NCBI GenBank assembly: GCA_025057245.1
Contig: JANWYC010000018.1
Coordinates: 1-10,966, forward strand
DNA length: 10,966 bases
Direction of reading: 5' to 3'
DNA from: Aquificaceae bacterium
GTDB lineage: Bacteria > Aquificota > Aquificia > Aquificales > Aquificaceae
Shown piece by piece: positions 1 through 7,123 of the stretch. The notes beneath the pieces were generated by a model, which saw only the letters and a list, made by a program, of their open reading frames with translations, was not told where the DNA came from and did not search any database. Position 1 is the stretch's first letter; each line of letters starts with the position of its first letter. The position numbers and the translations under genes are program-made.

Positions 1-299
1 AGTTTGCAAATTTGAGGGAAAAGCTGATAGAGAGCCTTAACCCCATAAGGCTTACTGTAAGGGTAAAACCCGGCAGTTTCTTGGGTATAAGCCATCACTT
101 TTTAGGTGCACCCTTTGAGTTAGAAAACGACGAAGTTCTTAGGGAGTTTCTTGAAGCCTCAAGAAGACTTCTTGAAGAGGGAGGCTTTGGGCTTGATGTG
201 ATAGTAATATCCCATACCCCATACCTTGAGGACCTTGTGTTGGAAAATCTTGAAAGAATAGAAAATCTAAACTACAGGTTTCACGGAAGCAAAACATGA
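1..299 (+). CDS. 3' end of an unrecognised protein (partial)
   Basis: The reading frame is open from base 3 to the TGA at 297-299, and the codons before the TTG at base 12 are also open. This is therefore most likely the C-terminal end of a gene that begins before the window, not a 95-residue protein. The visible 99 residues form a mixed alpha/beta pattern: a beta-like stretch (RLTVRVKPGSFLGISHHF), an acidic helix (about residues 40-60), a beta strand (GLDVIVIS) followed by HTPYLEDL, and a last helix. I do not recognise the family. Its stop codon overlaps the start of the next gene by four bases (ATGA), so the two are probably translated together. Codon use (AGG/AGA Arg, AAG Lys) matches the rest of the window. 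Coding status is fairly sure, function unknown. Confidence 0.7.
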   Translation, partial: FANLREKLIESLNPIRLTVRVKPGSFLGISHHFLGAPFELENDEVLREFLEASRRLLEEGGFGLDVIVISHTPYLEDLVLENLERIENLNYRFHGSKT

Positions 300-538
300 T
301 GGGTGAAGGCTATAAGGGTATGTTTAGCAGGATGGGTGAAGCTCTGTTGGATAAATTTGTGGAGGATTTAAAAAAGGAACTTGAGCTAAAGCCAGATGAT
401 TCAGAGCTCCTGTTTAAACTGGGCGTTGCATACAGCAGGGCAGGCAAAACCTCAGAAGCAAGAGAGGTTTACAAAAAGCTCAGAGAAAAGAATCCAGAAA
501 AGGCAAAGGAGCTGTTGGATATAATGTACGATGTTTAG
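296..538 (+). CDS. small TPR-repeat protein
   Basis: This 80-residue protein holds one clear tetratricopeptide repeat at about residues 35-68: pattern SELLFKLGVAYSRAGKTSEA, then REVYKKLREKNPEKA. An amphipathic, Lys/Glu-rich helix comes before it (residues 14-31). TPRs bind other proteins, and a single repeat usually needs neighbouring helices or self-association to fold. No signal peptide or membrane segment is seen, so it should be cytoplasmic. The ATG at 296 overlaps the previous stop (ATGA), with a weak Shine-Dalgarno GGAAG at 285-289; an ATG at 299 or the one at residue 9 could also serve. It ends the first transcription unit: about 600 gene-free bases follow, and I see no good terminator hairpin just after it. 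The partner is unknown. Confidence 0.8.
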   Translation: MMGEGYKGMFSRMGEALLDKFVEDLKKELELKPDDSELLFKLGVAYSRAGKTSEAREVYKKLREKNPEKAKELLDIMYDV

Positions 539-1117
539 CTATTTGCACTTTTAGAGTGGTCTTCCACATGAACATATGCTCCACGCCTCAGGCTTGGAAA
601 TGTGATGGTTTTTAGTGGTCTCTAAGATTGCCTGCAAACCTAAAGCACTACACAAAGCGCGTCAAAAGCACTCGGACGCATTCACAAAAAACCTTAAACG
701 GTAGCAGGATACATAACACAGTTAGGCATCTTTTGTTAAGCACCCTAAGCTACTTGCATGTAAAACTATGGGAACACACGCGTTAGTTGATAAGCTGAAA
801 AGCTATAAAAACTCCCCACTGAAGGCTTTTAGCAATACCGCAGTAATTTTCAGAAAGACTACCGAGCTATCCCCGCTTACCGTGCGCTTGAGAAGTGCTT
901 TGTCTAAAAATACTTTTGGAAGCCTTGTATTCATCGATTTAGTAAGAAGTATGAACGTTTCAACGGGTCAAAGGTGGAGATTTGTCAAACAATCACATGT
1001 TAGACACAGCATCTGAGAAGTAGAGGGCATTTTTAACACAGGCTCTTAAACTCAAAACGGGCTGGAGCAACAAAGTGGGAATTGGAAGCAATTTCTCACC
1101 AAACCTGAGACTTGTAC
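539..1117. other. 580-base stretch without a convincing gene
   Basis: No reading frame here has both a ribosome binding site and family resemblance. The longest, 768-1016 on the plus strand (82 residues), lacks a Shine-Dalgarno sequence and looks like chance. Small items seen are a direct repeat AAAGCACT at 642-649 and 665-672 (23 bases apart), a near-palindrome around CATATG near 570-580, and a short hairpin GTGG-TCTT-CCAC just downstream of the TPR gene. I recognise no tRNA, tmRNA, SRP RNA or 6S RNA. It could be the debris of a lost gene, a long untranslated leader, or carry an unknown small RNA. Confidence 0.5.
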
Positions 1118-1131
1118 TATAATTGTATAGT
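1116..1131 (+). promoter_or_regulatory. promoter -10 of the pgk run inside an inverted repeat
   Basis: A perfect TATAAT lies at 1118-1123, 19 bases before the GTG start at 1143. Transcription would begin near 1130 and the Shine-Dalgarno GGAGG sits at 1132-1136, giving a very short leader. No good -35 hexamer is present at 16-18 bases. The -10 lies in a perfect 6-bp inverted repeat ACTATA-ATTG-TATAGT (1116-1131), which could be an operator for a repressor or activator. The promoter call rests on the -10 and its position only. Confidence 0.5.
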
Positions 1132-1142
1132 GGAGGTAGACC

Positions 1143-1475
1143 GTGAAACACACCCTTGACATTAACCTAATGGAAGAGCTTTCAAACATTGAATATTTTA
1201 TTGTCAAAGCGCCAGTTAACGACAAGGACTTCTGGAGAGAGTGGCAAGAAAAATACTCCAGAGCCTTCATGACTCGTGTAGCCATAAAGAGGCTAATCAG
1301 AACCAGAAAGCTGACCTACGAAGACACCAAAAGGTATAAAGCCTTTCTGGATGTATACGAAGACATCGTGTTTTACTTGGAAAACCTCAAAAGGCTTGCG
1401 TTGAACCTGAGGGGCGTGTTCGAGGTTAACGAAAGTCCAGAGCTGGATGATGAGGATATAGACTTTGACTTGTAA
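1143..1475 (+). CDS. conserved-looking hypothetical protein, 110 residues, upstream of pgk
   Basis: The GTG start at 1143 follows GGAGG at 1132-1136 at correct spacing. The protein looks all-helical: an N-terminal part (residues 1-40, with WREWQEKYSRAF), a basic segment (about 45-65, RVAIKRLIRTRKLTYEDTKR), a helix VYEDIVFYLENLKRLAL (about 71-87), and a strongly acidic tail ending DDEDIDFDL. There is no signal peptide, membrane segment or known catalytic motif, and I do not recognise a family. It lies 21 bases before pgk, so it is probably the first gene of the pgk transcript. A basic core with an acidic tail is compatible with binding to protein or nucleic acid, but this is only a guess. Codon use is like that of its neighbours. 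Confidence 0.8.
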   Translation: MKHTLDINLMEELSNIEYFIVKAPVNDKDFWREWQEKYSRAFMTRVAIKRLIRTRKLTYEDTKRYKAFLDVYEDIVFYLENLKRLALNLRGVFEVNESPELDDEDIDFDL

Positions 1476-1496
1476 AATAAACACAGGAGGTGGAGC

Positions 1497-2687
1497 ATGG
1501 CTTTCGGGAAGAAGACGCTAAAGGATGTGGAGCTAAGGGGCAAGAGGGTGCTGGTAAGGGTGGACTACAACGTGCCTATGGATGAACTGGGGAACATTGA
1601 GGATGACACCAGAATAAGGGCAAGTCTTCCTACGTTAGAATACCTTCTTGATGCGAAGGCTAAGGTTATTCTGATGTCTCACTTGGGGCGACCTAAGACC
1701 AGAGACGAAAAGTTTAGCTTGGCACCCGTGGCAAAGAGGCTATCTCGCTACCTAAACCGTGAGGTAAAGTTTCTACCCGATTGCGTAGGCGAGCAAGTGG
1801 AAAGCGAAGTTAAAAACATGCAAGAGGGCGAGGTAGTGCTCTTGGAAAACCTAAGATTTTATGAGGGAGAGAGCAAGGGCAATGAGGAGTTTGCAAAGGC
1901 GTTGGCAAGTCTTGGAGAAGTCTATGTGAGCGACGCCTTTGGCACATGTCATAGAAAACACGCCTCTGTATACTTAGTGCCAAAGCTTCTCAAGCCTGCG
2001 GTCATGGGCTTTCTTTTGGAAAAAGAGCTCTCTTACTTTGAAAAGGCTATGGTAGAGCCTCAAAGACCAGTAGTAGCCATCATAGGAGGCGCTAAGGTAT
2101 CTTCCAAGCTTGGCATCATACAGAACCTTTTGAAGAGAGTAGACAAGCTGTTCATAGGTGGTGCGATGGCTTTTACCTTTATGAAGGCTATGGGCTACGG
2201 AGTGGGCAATTCCTTGGTAGAAGAGGAGCAAATACCCATAGCAAGGGATATTGTAGAAACTTCAAAGAGCTCTGGCGTAAAACTCTACCTTCCAGTAGAC
2301 TTCGTTATAGGCAAAGAAGTGTCTGACAGCACGCCTACAAAGGTGGTGCCTTGGCAGGAGATACCCGAAGGCTGGATGGGTTTGGACATAGGTCCTCTCT
2401 CCGTTGGTCTTCTGAAGGAGGTCGTATCTGATGCACAGACCATTATATGGAACGGTCCTATGGGTGTGTTTGAGTTGGACAGGTTCAAGGACGGCACGTA
2501 CGAAACAGCCAAAATCGTAGCCCAGTCCTCCGCTCTTAGCATAGCGGGTGGAGGGGATACGGACCATGCCATACACAGGGCTGGTGTTTACAGCGCCATA
2601 GATTTTGTCTCTACTGGTGGTGGTGCATTTCTTGAACTTCTTGAGAAGAACACCCTGCCCTGTATAGAAGTGTTGGACGATGCATAA
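1497..2687 (+). CDS. pgk: phosphoglycerate kinase
   Basis: This enzyme catalyses 1,3-bisphosphoglycerate + ADP = 3-phosphoglycerate + ATP in glycolysis and gluconeogenesis, in the cytoplasm. The 396 residues match the usual bacterial length. The N-terminal half carries the substrate site: RVDYNVPMD (21-29, with D23 and N25), R39 in DDTRI, SHLGRP (61-66, H62), LLENLRFYEGE (115-125, R120) and GTCHRKHAS (149-157, R153). The C-terminal half carries the nucleotide site: GGAKVSSK (197-204), NGPMGVFE (319-326), GGGDT (351-355) and STGGGAFLE (372-380). All key residues are present. The ATG at 1497 has a strong Shine-Dalgarno AGGAGG at 1485-1490. It overlaps the next gene by eight bases. In an autotroph it would mostly run in the gluconeogenic direction, which is inference. 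Confidence 0.98.
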   Translation: MAFGKKTLKDVELRGKRVLVRVDYNVPMDELGNIEDDTRIRASLPTLEYLLDAKAKVILMSHLGRPKTRDEKFSLAPVAKRLSRYLNREVKFLPDCVGEQVESEVKNMQEGEVVLLENLRFYEGESKGNEEFAKALASLGEVYVSDAFGTCHRKHASVYLVPKLLKPAVMGFLLEKELSYFEKAMVEPQRPVVAIIGGAKVSSKLGIIQNLLKRVDKLFIGGAMAFTFMKAMGYGVGNSLVEEEQIPIARDIVETSKSSGVKLYLPVDFVIGKEVSDSTPTKVVPWQEIPEGWMGLDIGPLSVGLLKEVVSDAQTIIWNGPMGVFELDRFKDGTYETAKIVAQSSALSIAGGGDTDHAIHRAGVYSAIDFVSTGGGAFLELLEKNTLPCIEVLDDA

Positions 2688-3480
2688 TATTGAGCTTTTC
2701 CTAAGAGTGGCAAAGGAGGCAAGCCTTTTGGGAGGTCTTGTGCTTAAGGAGTTTTACAAAAGTGAAGGTAATCGGGTAATGGAGAAGGGAGAGAAGGATG
2801 TATACAGCCTTGCGGACAAGCTATCTGAGGAGAGGATAAGGGAACACATACTCAAGTGGCTACCAGACCACAAGGTGGTAGGTGAGGAGGACGGAGGTTC
2901 CACAGACGGAGACTATGTGTGGTTTATTGACCCACTTGACGGCACGAAGAACTACATAGCAGGCTTTCCAGTTTTTGGCACCTCCGTAGGTCTTCTTTAC
3001 AAAGGCAGACCTATTGTAGGGGCGGTCTACACACCCGTTTTTGACAGTCTCTACTGGGCTTACGAAGGTGGTGGTGCTTACAAAAACGGCAAGAGAATAA
3101 GCGTAGGCGAAAAAGAGCGCGTCAAGCAGTGTTACGTTGCTTACGGATACCCTTCAAGGGCAAAAAGAGACCTGAACGCTTACTGGAACATCTTCAGGGA
3201 GGTTTTTGATAACGTAAGTGCCATGAGAAGGCCTGGTGCGGCTGCGGTTGACCTTTGCCTTCTGGCGGAGGGTGTTTTTGATGGGCTTTTGGAGTTTGAA
3301 CTAAACCCATGGGATGTAGTTGCGGGCGTTATTATAGCTAAGGAGTCTGGAGCAAGGGTTAGCTTAACCAAGGGCTTTTCCATGTCCACGGATGTATACG
3401 CAGGCAATCAAACGTGCTATCCGTTTATAGAGAGGGTTATCAAGTTAAACATTGAAAACTTTGAAGCATATAACCTTTAG
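2680..3480 (+). CDS. suhB: inositol-monophosphatase-family phosphatase (SuhB-like)
   Basis: This is a magnesium-dependent, lithium-sensitive-type sugar/inositol phosphate phosphatase. The 266 residues are typical of the family. Metal-binding motifs are complete: GEED (68-71, Glu 69/70), DPLDGTKNY (84-92, D84 and D87) and WDVVAGVIIAKESGA (211-225, D212). The core strand GTSVGLLYKGRPIVGAVYTP also fits. Members act on myo-inositol-1-phosphate, fructose-1,6-bisphosphate (dual IMP/FBPases of thermophiles) or PAP. The neighbouring pgk makes a fructose-1,6-bisphosphatase role in gluconeogenesis attractive, but motifs alone do not decide this, so the symbol suhB is used only in the family sense. The ATG at 2680 lies inside the end of pgk (8-base overlap) without a clear Shine-Dalgarno, suggesting coupled translation. 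Confidence 0.93.
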   Translation: MHNIELFLRVAKEASLLGGLVLKEFYKSEGNRVMEKGEKDVYSLADKLSEERIREHILKWLPDHKVVGEEDGGSTDGDYVWFIDPLDGTKNYIAGFPVFGTSVGLLYKGRPIVGAVYTPVFDSLYWAYEGGGAYKNGKRISVGEKERVKQCYVAYGYPSRAKRDLNAYWNIFREVFDNVSAMRRPGAAAVDLCLLAEGVFDGLLEFELNPWDVVAGVIIAKESGARVSLTKGFSMSTDVYAGNQTCYPFIERVIKLNIENFEAYNL

Positions 3481-3495
3481 TTAAGGGAGGTGTTT

Positions 3496-4374
3496 ATGAA
3501 GTTTCTCGTGCCTGTTGACTTTACGGAGATAACCAACCCACTTTTGAGGTTATTAAAAAAACTGGCTCAGGCTCATCAGGCTGATGTCGCACTGCTTCAC
3601 ACGGTGTCTCCACCCTTCTACTTTCCTTATCCTGAAAGCTTTGGCGTAAACACAATAGACCTTCAAATCATGGGAGAGCTCCAAGAAAGCAAAAAGGAGG
3701 AAGCAAAGCAAAAGTTGACTGGTCTTGCGGAGTTTTTAAAACCTCTAAAGGTGGAACTTTTAGTAGAAGTGGGAGAGCCTGCGGAGGCTATACTTGAGAG
3801 GGAGAAAGACTACTATCTAATCTTTATGGGAAGTCACAAAAAGGGGCTTATAGAACGCATACTTATAGGTTCTACCACAGAGAAGGTGGTCAAGTATTCT
3901 CACAAACCCATACTGGTTCTGAAGGGTAAAGAGCCTCAGCAAATAAAAAGGGTTTTGGTAGGTTATGACTTTTCAGAGCATGCTAGAAAAGCCTTGGATT
4001 TTGCGATTACGCTCCTAAAGCCCTTCTCTCCGCAACTGACCCTTTTACACGTGGAAGAGACGATAGAACTGCCAGTAGTGGAGGGTATAAGAGATGTTCT
4101 CAGTGAAAAATACAAAGAAGAGAAGCTAAAACACATGGAAAGTTTGAGCAATAAACTGAAAGAGGAAGGCTTGGAAGTGGATGTGCATATGATACAGGAC
4201 ACCACACCTCAGGAGGGTATAAGAGACTTTATTAGAGAGCATAGCGAAGTGGACATGGTAGTTCTGGGTAGCAGGGGTCTTTCTGGTCTTAAAAGGGTTC
4301 TTCTGGGAAGCACATCATCGCAACTTCTCAGGAGCGTGGAAATTCCTATATTAATACATAGGAACGGAGAATGA
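3496..4374 (+). CDS. tandem-domain universal stress protein (UspA family)
   Basis: Two UspA domains are fused: residues 1-144 and 150-292. Each begins with the family strand and Asp (FLVPVDF, D8; VLVGYDF, D158). The second domain has the full ATP-binding pattern G-x2-G-x9-G-S/T at 258-273 (GSRG...GST). The first has GSHK...GST at 112-127, so the second Gly is replaced by Lys and ATP binding there may be altered. Such proteins bind nucleotides and act as stress or energy sensors in the cytoplasm. I chose ATG 3496 over the in-frame GTG at 3490 because the Shine-Dalgarno AAGGGAGG (3483-3490) overlaps that GTG and is correctly placed for 3496. It lies 15 bases after the phosphatase and overlaps the TPR gene by ATGA. 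Confidence 0.93.
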   Translation: MKFLVPVDFTEITNPLLRLLKKLAQAHQADVALLHTVSPPFYFPYPESFGVNTIDLQIMGELQESKKEEAKQKLTGLAEFLKPLKVELLVEVGEPAEAILEREKDYYLIFMGSHKKGLIERILIGSTTEKVVKYSHKPILVLKGKEPQQIKRVLVGYDFSEHARKALDFAITLLKPFSPQLTLLHVEETIELPVVEGIRDVLSEKYKEEKLKHMESLSNKLKEEGLEVDVHMIQDTTPQEGIRDFIREHSEVDMVVLGSRGLSGLKRVLLGSTSSQLLRSVEIPILIHRNGE

Positions 4375-6008
4375 GGCTTCTTATAAGTTTACTAGTATTC
4401 AGCTTTGCCTTTGCATCGAACGTATATAACCACTACATCTTGTGTAGGTTCTATCAGGACAAAGAGCCAGTGAAGGCAAAAGCTTACTGTCAAAAGGCTA
4501 TTGAAAAACAGCCTACGCCCACTCTATACATGGACCTCATCCGTTTAGAGGTTCAGACTAAAAACTTAGACGGAGCTCTCAGACTGGGCACGGAGTTTAA
4601 ATTAAGATATCCCAACACGCCTGAGCCTTACCTTATGCTACATAGCCTCTACACCACAAAGGGTGAACAGGATAAGGCTCTTGGAGCCCTTGAGGAAGGC
4701 TATACAAAAAACCCAGAGTCAAAGGAGATTATGGTCTTTCTGGCGGATGAGTATTTGAAAAGGGGCGAGACATCCAAGGCTGTAGGTGTTCTTAAAAACC
4801 TTGCTAAAGTCAGCCCTGATAATCCCTTACCTTACTACATGTTAGCACGCATAGCTCTCTCGGAGGGTAAACAGCAAGAAGCTATAGATTTTCTTGAAAA
4901 GTCTCTAAAGGTTAACCCCACTTTCTCCGCAAGTTTTATCGCTTTAGGCAGCATATACGAACAAAAAGGTGAGTATTCAAAGGCTGAAAGCCTATACAAA
5001 GACGTACTTAACCGTGAGCCTAACAACAGAAGCGCCCTTGAGAGGCTTGCCAACCTCTACACCATAACCAACCGCTATCAGGAAGCAAAAGAAGTATACA
5101 AAAAGCTTATAGAGCTCTACTCTGATAGCAACCACCTTTACCAATATAGCATCTTGCTTATAAGAATGGGTGAGAACACAGAAGCAAAAGCCATTTTGGA
5201 AAAACTCTATGGAGAAAATTCAGAAAATCCAGAGATAGCTTTTACATACGGTTTACTTTTGGAGCTCCTTAAGGAAACGGACAAAGCTTTAGAGATTTAC
5301 CTTAAACTGTACAAAAGGTTTGGGGATAACCCAAGAATCATAGAAAGGCTGGCTGGCGTATACATTGAGAAGAAGGAGTATAACAAGGCGGAGGAGTTAT
5401 TAACCCGTGGTCTCTCTCGCAATCCTGATAACTTCCAGCTTAACCTTTCTATGGGATACTTGCTGAGCGAGAGAGAAAATCAAGAAAGATCTCTTACCTA
5501 TGCGGAGAAGTCCATCAAGATAAACCCTAAGGACTACAGGGGCTACTTTCTTAGAGCGGTGATTTACGATAGGATGGGTAAGTTTGTGTCTGCGGAGAAC
5601 GACCTTAGAAAAGCCCTTGAGCTTAATCCAGAAGACCCAGAGCTCTTGAACCACTTAGGCTACTCTTTACTTCTTTGGTATGAAGGTGCAAGGCTTGATG
5701 AGGCGGACAGGCTTATAAGAAAAGCCTTAGAAAAAGAACCAGAAAACCCTGCCTACATAGATAGCATGGCATGGGTGCTCTACTATAGGGGTGAATACCA
5801 AAAGTCTTATGAGCTTCTTCAGAAAGCCCTTGAGAAAGAAAAGGAAGACCCAGTTCTCTACGAGCATATGGGGGATGTGCTCGTAAAGCTGGGAAGGGAG
5901 CGGGAAGCTCAGGAATACTACAGAAAGGCTTACCAACTGCTTATGTCCGGGAGACGAGGAGAACCTAACCAGAAGCAGAGGATAGAAGGCAAGCTAAAAC
6001 ATAGATGA
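4371..6008 (+). CDS. exported multi-TPR protein (about 15 repeats)
   Basis: A signal peptide (residues 1-16, LLISLLVFSFAFA, likely cleavage after AFA) is followed by about 15 consecutive 34-residue TPRs to residue 520 and a basic tail. Clear repeats include EPYLMLHSLYTTKGEQDKAL, ASFIALGSIYEQKGEYSKAE and RGYFLRAVIYDRMGKFVSAE. The last three (LLNHLGYSLL, YIDSMAWVLYYRGEYQKS, VLYEHMGDVLVKLGREREAQ) match the conserved C-terminal block of large periplasmic or lipoprotein TPR proteins of Gram-negative bacteria. There is no lipobox, so it is probably soluble in the periplasm or stays membrane-tethered by an uncut signal. It should be a protein-interaction scaffold in the envelope. It overlaps both neighbours by four bases (4371-4374 and 6005-6008), which links it in translation to the LptF-like membrane protein. 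Confidence 0.92.
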   Translation: MRLLISLLVFSFAFASNVYNHYILCRFYQDKEPVKAKAYCQKAIEKQPTPTLYMDLIRLEVQTKNLDGALRLGTEFKLRYPNTPEPYLMLHSLYTTKGEQDKALGALEEGYTKNPESKEIMVFLADEYLKRGETSKAVGVLKNLAKVSPDNPLPYYMLARIALSEGKQQEAIDFLEKSLKVNPTFSASFIALGSIYEQKGEYSKAESLYKDVLNREPNNRSALERLANLYTITNRYQEAKEVYKKLIELYSDSNHLYQYSILLIRMGENTEAKAILEKLYGENSENPEIAFTYGLLLELLKETDKALEIYLKLYKRFGDNPRIIERLAGVYIEKKEYNKAEELLTRGLSRNPDNFQLNLSMGYLLSERENQERSLTYAEKSIKINPKDYRGYFLRAVIYDRMGKFVSAENDLRKALELNPEDPELLNHLGYSLLLWYEGARLDEADRLIRKALEKEPENPAYIDSMAWVLYYRGEYQKSYELLQKALEKEKEDPVLYEHMGDVLVKLGREREAQEYYRKAYQLLMSGRRGEPNQKQRIEGKLKHR

Positions 6009-6853
6009 TATTTCGCTGGTTTTTTTGGAGGTGTATAAAGCTTTCCTTTCTGATAAGCTTCTTGTTTACCTTTCTTTTCTTCGTGGTTCAAATCATAAAA
6101 CTTGACCAAATTATATTTAACCTGCCCTTGGAAGAGTCTTTACCCTTTATCTTTCTTTGGTTTTTCTACTACTTTTCCTACATGCTACCAGTTTCCTTTC
6201 TCATAGCTTACTCCATAAACTTGTTTGAGCTCAAGGAGAGTAAGAAACTCTATAACATTCAATCCTTTGGCGTAGACCCAAAGAGTTTTTACACAAAAAC
6301 CTTGTTTCTTGCATCGCCGGTTTTGTTAGCTTTGCTCTTTAGCTTTTTAACACTTAAAGAGGATGATATAAGTCATATCAGAAAACAGCTAACTGTTAAA
6401 TACTACGCCAACATAATAACTTCCTTACCACAAAAAAGTTTTCAGAACTTTGAACAGTTTACCCTGTATGTGGAAAAGCGAGAAGGCAATATACTTGAAG
6501 GTATTTTTTTCAAGTTTCAAGAGGGCGTCGTCATAGCCAGAAAGGCTAAGGTGGAGAAGGAGGATATACTTTTTGAAGGAGGCTCCCTGCTTACAGACAG
6601 AGAAGGTAAGACTTTCTCCACGGACTTTAACACTTACAAGCTTAGCCTCGGTGCGGTAGTGGAAAAGAGAAAAGAACCACAGTCAAAAAAGCTTTTGGTA
6701 GGTATTCTTAACCTTTCGCTCTTACCCATACTTATGGGGTTTGTTTACCCGCTAATGCGGTTTATAGACCATCATCATAGGTTTTACTACGCAATAGGCG
6801 TTCTCTCTTTGCTATACCAGATTGCTCTCATATTGTTCAGACACAGGTTATGA
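6005..6853 (+). CDS. LptF/LptG (YjgP/YjgQ) family permease, short form
   Basis: Resembles the membrane subunits of the lipopolysaccharide exporter LptB2FG. Visible are three N-terminal membrane segments (about 12-32, 46-72, 98-116) with the family pattern ELKESKKLYNIQSFGVDPKSF between the second and third. Then comes a periplasmic beta-jellyroll-like part (about 117-228: FTLYVEKREGNILEGIFF, GGSLLTDREGKTFSTDF), and only two C-terminal segments (229-251, 259-278). Known members have about 350-390 residues and six segments, so this 282-residue version appears to lack the last one; no frameshifted continuation is seen after the stop. Whether it is LptF or LptG, or works with a full-length partner elsewhere, cannot be told. 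The ATG at 6005 overlaps the TPR stop. It is the last gene of the run. Confidence 0.8.
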   Translation: MIFRWFFWRCIKLSFLISFLFTFLFFVVQIIKLDQIIFNLPLEESLPFIFLWFFYYFSYMLPVSFLIAYSINLFELKESKKLYNIQSFGVDPKSFYTKTLFLASPVLLALLFSFLTLKEDDISHIRKQLTVKYYANIITSLPQKSFQNFEQFTLYVEKREGNILEGIFFKFQEGVVIARKAKVEKEDILFEGGSLLTDREGKTFSTDFNTYKLSLGAVVEKRKEPQSKKLLVGILNLSLLPILMGFVYPLMRFIDHHHRFYYAIGVLSLLYQIALILFRHRL

Positions 6854-6878
6854 GTTTTAATGAAATTTTCATTTTTTT

Positions 6879-6899
6879 CTATGTTATACTTTTACATAG
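6879..6899 (+). promoter_or_regulatory. extended -10 promoter inside an inverted repeat, for the Lys/Glu-rich secreted protein
   Basis: TGTTATACT at 6882-6890 is an extended -10 (TGn plus TATACT), which would explain the lack of a clear -35. It is flanked by a perfect inverted repeat CTATGT (6879-6884) and ACATAG (6894-6899), so the -10 sits in the loop of the palindrome. Transcription would start near 6897, and the Shine-Dalgarno AAGGAGGTG follows at 6911-6919. The palindrome could be an operator. Confidence 0.5.
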
Positions 6900-6924
6900 T
6901 AAAACTATCAAAGGAGGTGTTAAC

Positions 6925-7104
6925 ATGAGGAAGCTACTTGCACTACTGTTGGCGGTAGGTTTCACCGGTGCGGTAATGGCACAGCAAGCACAACCTGCCC
7001 AAAAGCCTGCTGAGCAAAAGCAGGAGAAGAAGGAGGAGAAGAAGGAGAAGAAAGAAGAGAAGAAGCAGGAGAAGAAAGAGGAGAAAAAGCAGGAGAAGAA
7101 GTAA
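6925..7104 (+). CDS. small secreted Lys/Glu/Gln-rich low-complexity protein
   Basis: The ATG at 6925 has a near-perfect Shine-Dalgarno AAGGAGGTG at 6911-6919; an upstream in-frame ATG at 6850 would add 25 residues across the promoter and is rejected. The 59-residue product begins with a classical signal peptide (MRKLLALLLAVGFTGAVMA, cut before QQ). The mature part of about 40 residues is built only from Gln, Ala, Pro, Lys and Glu: a QQAQPAQKP spacer, then alternating EKKE and EKKQ blocks to the end. It would form a highly charged, nearly neutral single alpha helix or stay disordered in the periplasm or outside the cell. No family is recognised. A role as envelope spacer, chaperone-like shield or metal/polyanion binder is speculation. 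It has its own promoter and terminator, and so is probably well expressed. Confidence 0.8.
   Translation: MRKLLALLLAVGFTGAVMAQQAQPAQKPAEQKQEKKEEKKEKKEEKKQEKKEEKKQEKK
7018..7101 (+). repeat. purine-only low-complexity coding repeat
   Basis: The Lys/Glu codons form short repeats of AAG, GAG, GAA and CAG blocks. Bases 7022-7065 are 44 purines without interruption, and 7067-7089 adds 23 more after a single C. The strand asymmetry is extreme, with many internal AGGAG motifs. Confidence 0.85.
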
Positions 7105-7123
7105 TCCAGCACTCTTCTCAGAA

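Noticed and set aside
768..1016. 82-codon plus-strand frame in the gene-free region
   Set aside because: No Shine-Dalgarno, no recognisable fold and amino-acid use unlike the neighbours (few Glu, many Ser/Thr). It looks like a chance frame.
6850..6924. Upstream start giving an 84-residue form of the Lys/Glu-rich protein
   Set aside because: It would bury the signal peptide behind 25 residues and read through the promoter and the Shine-Dalgarno. The ATG at 6925 is far better.
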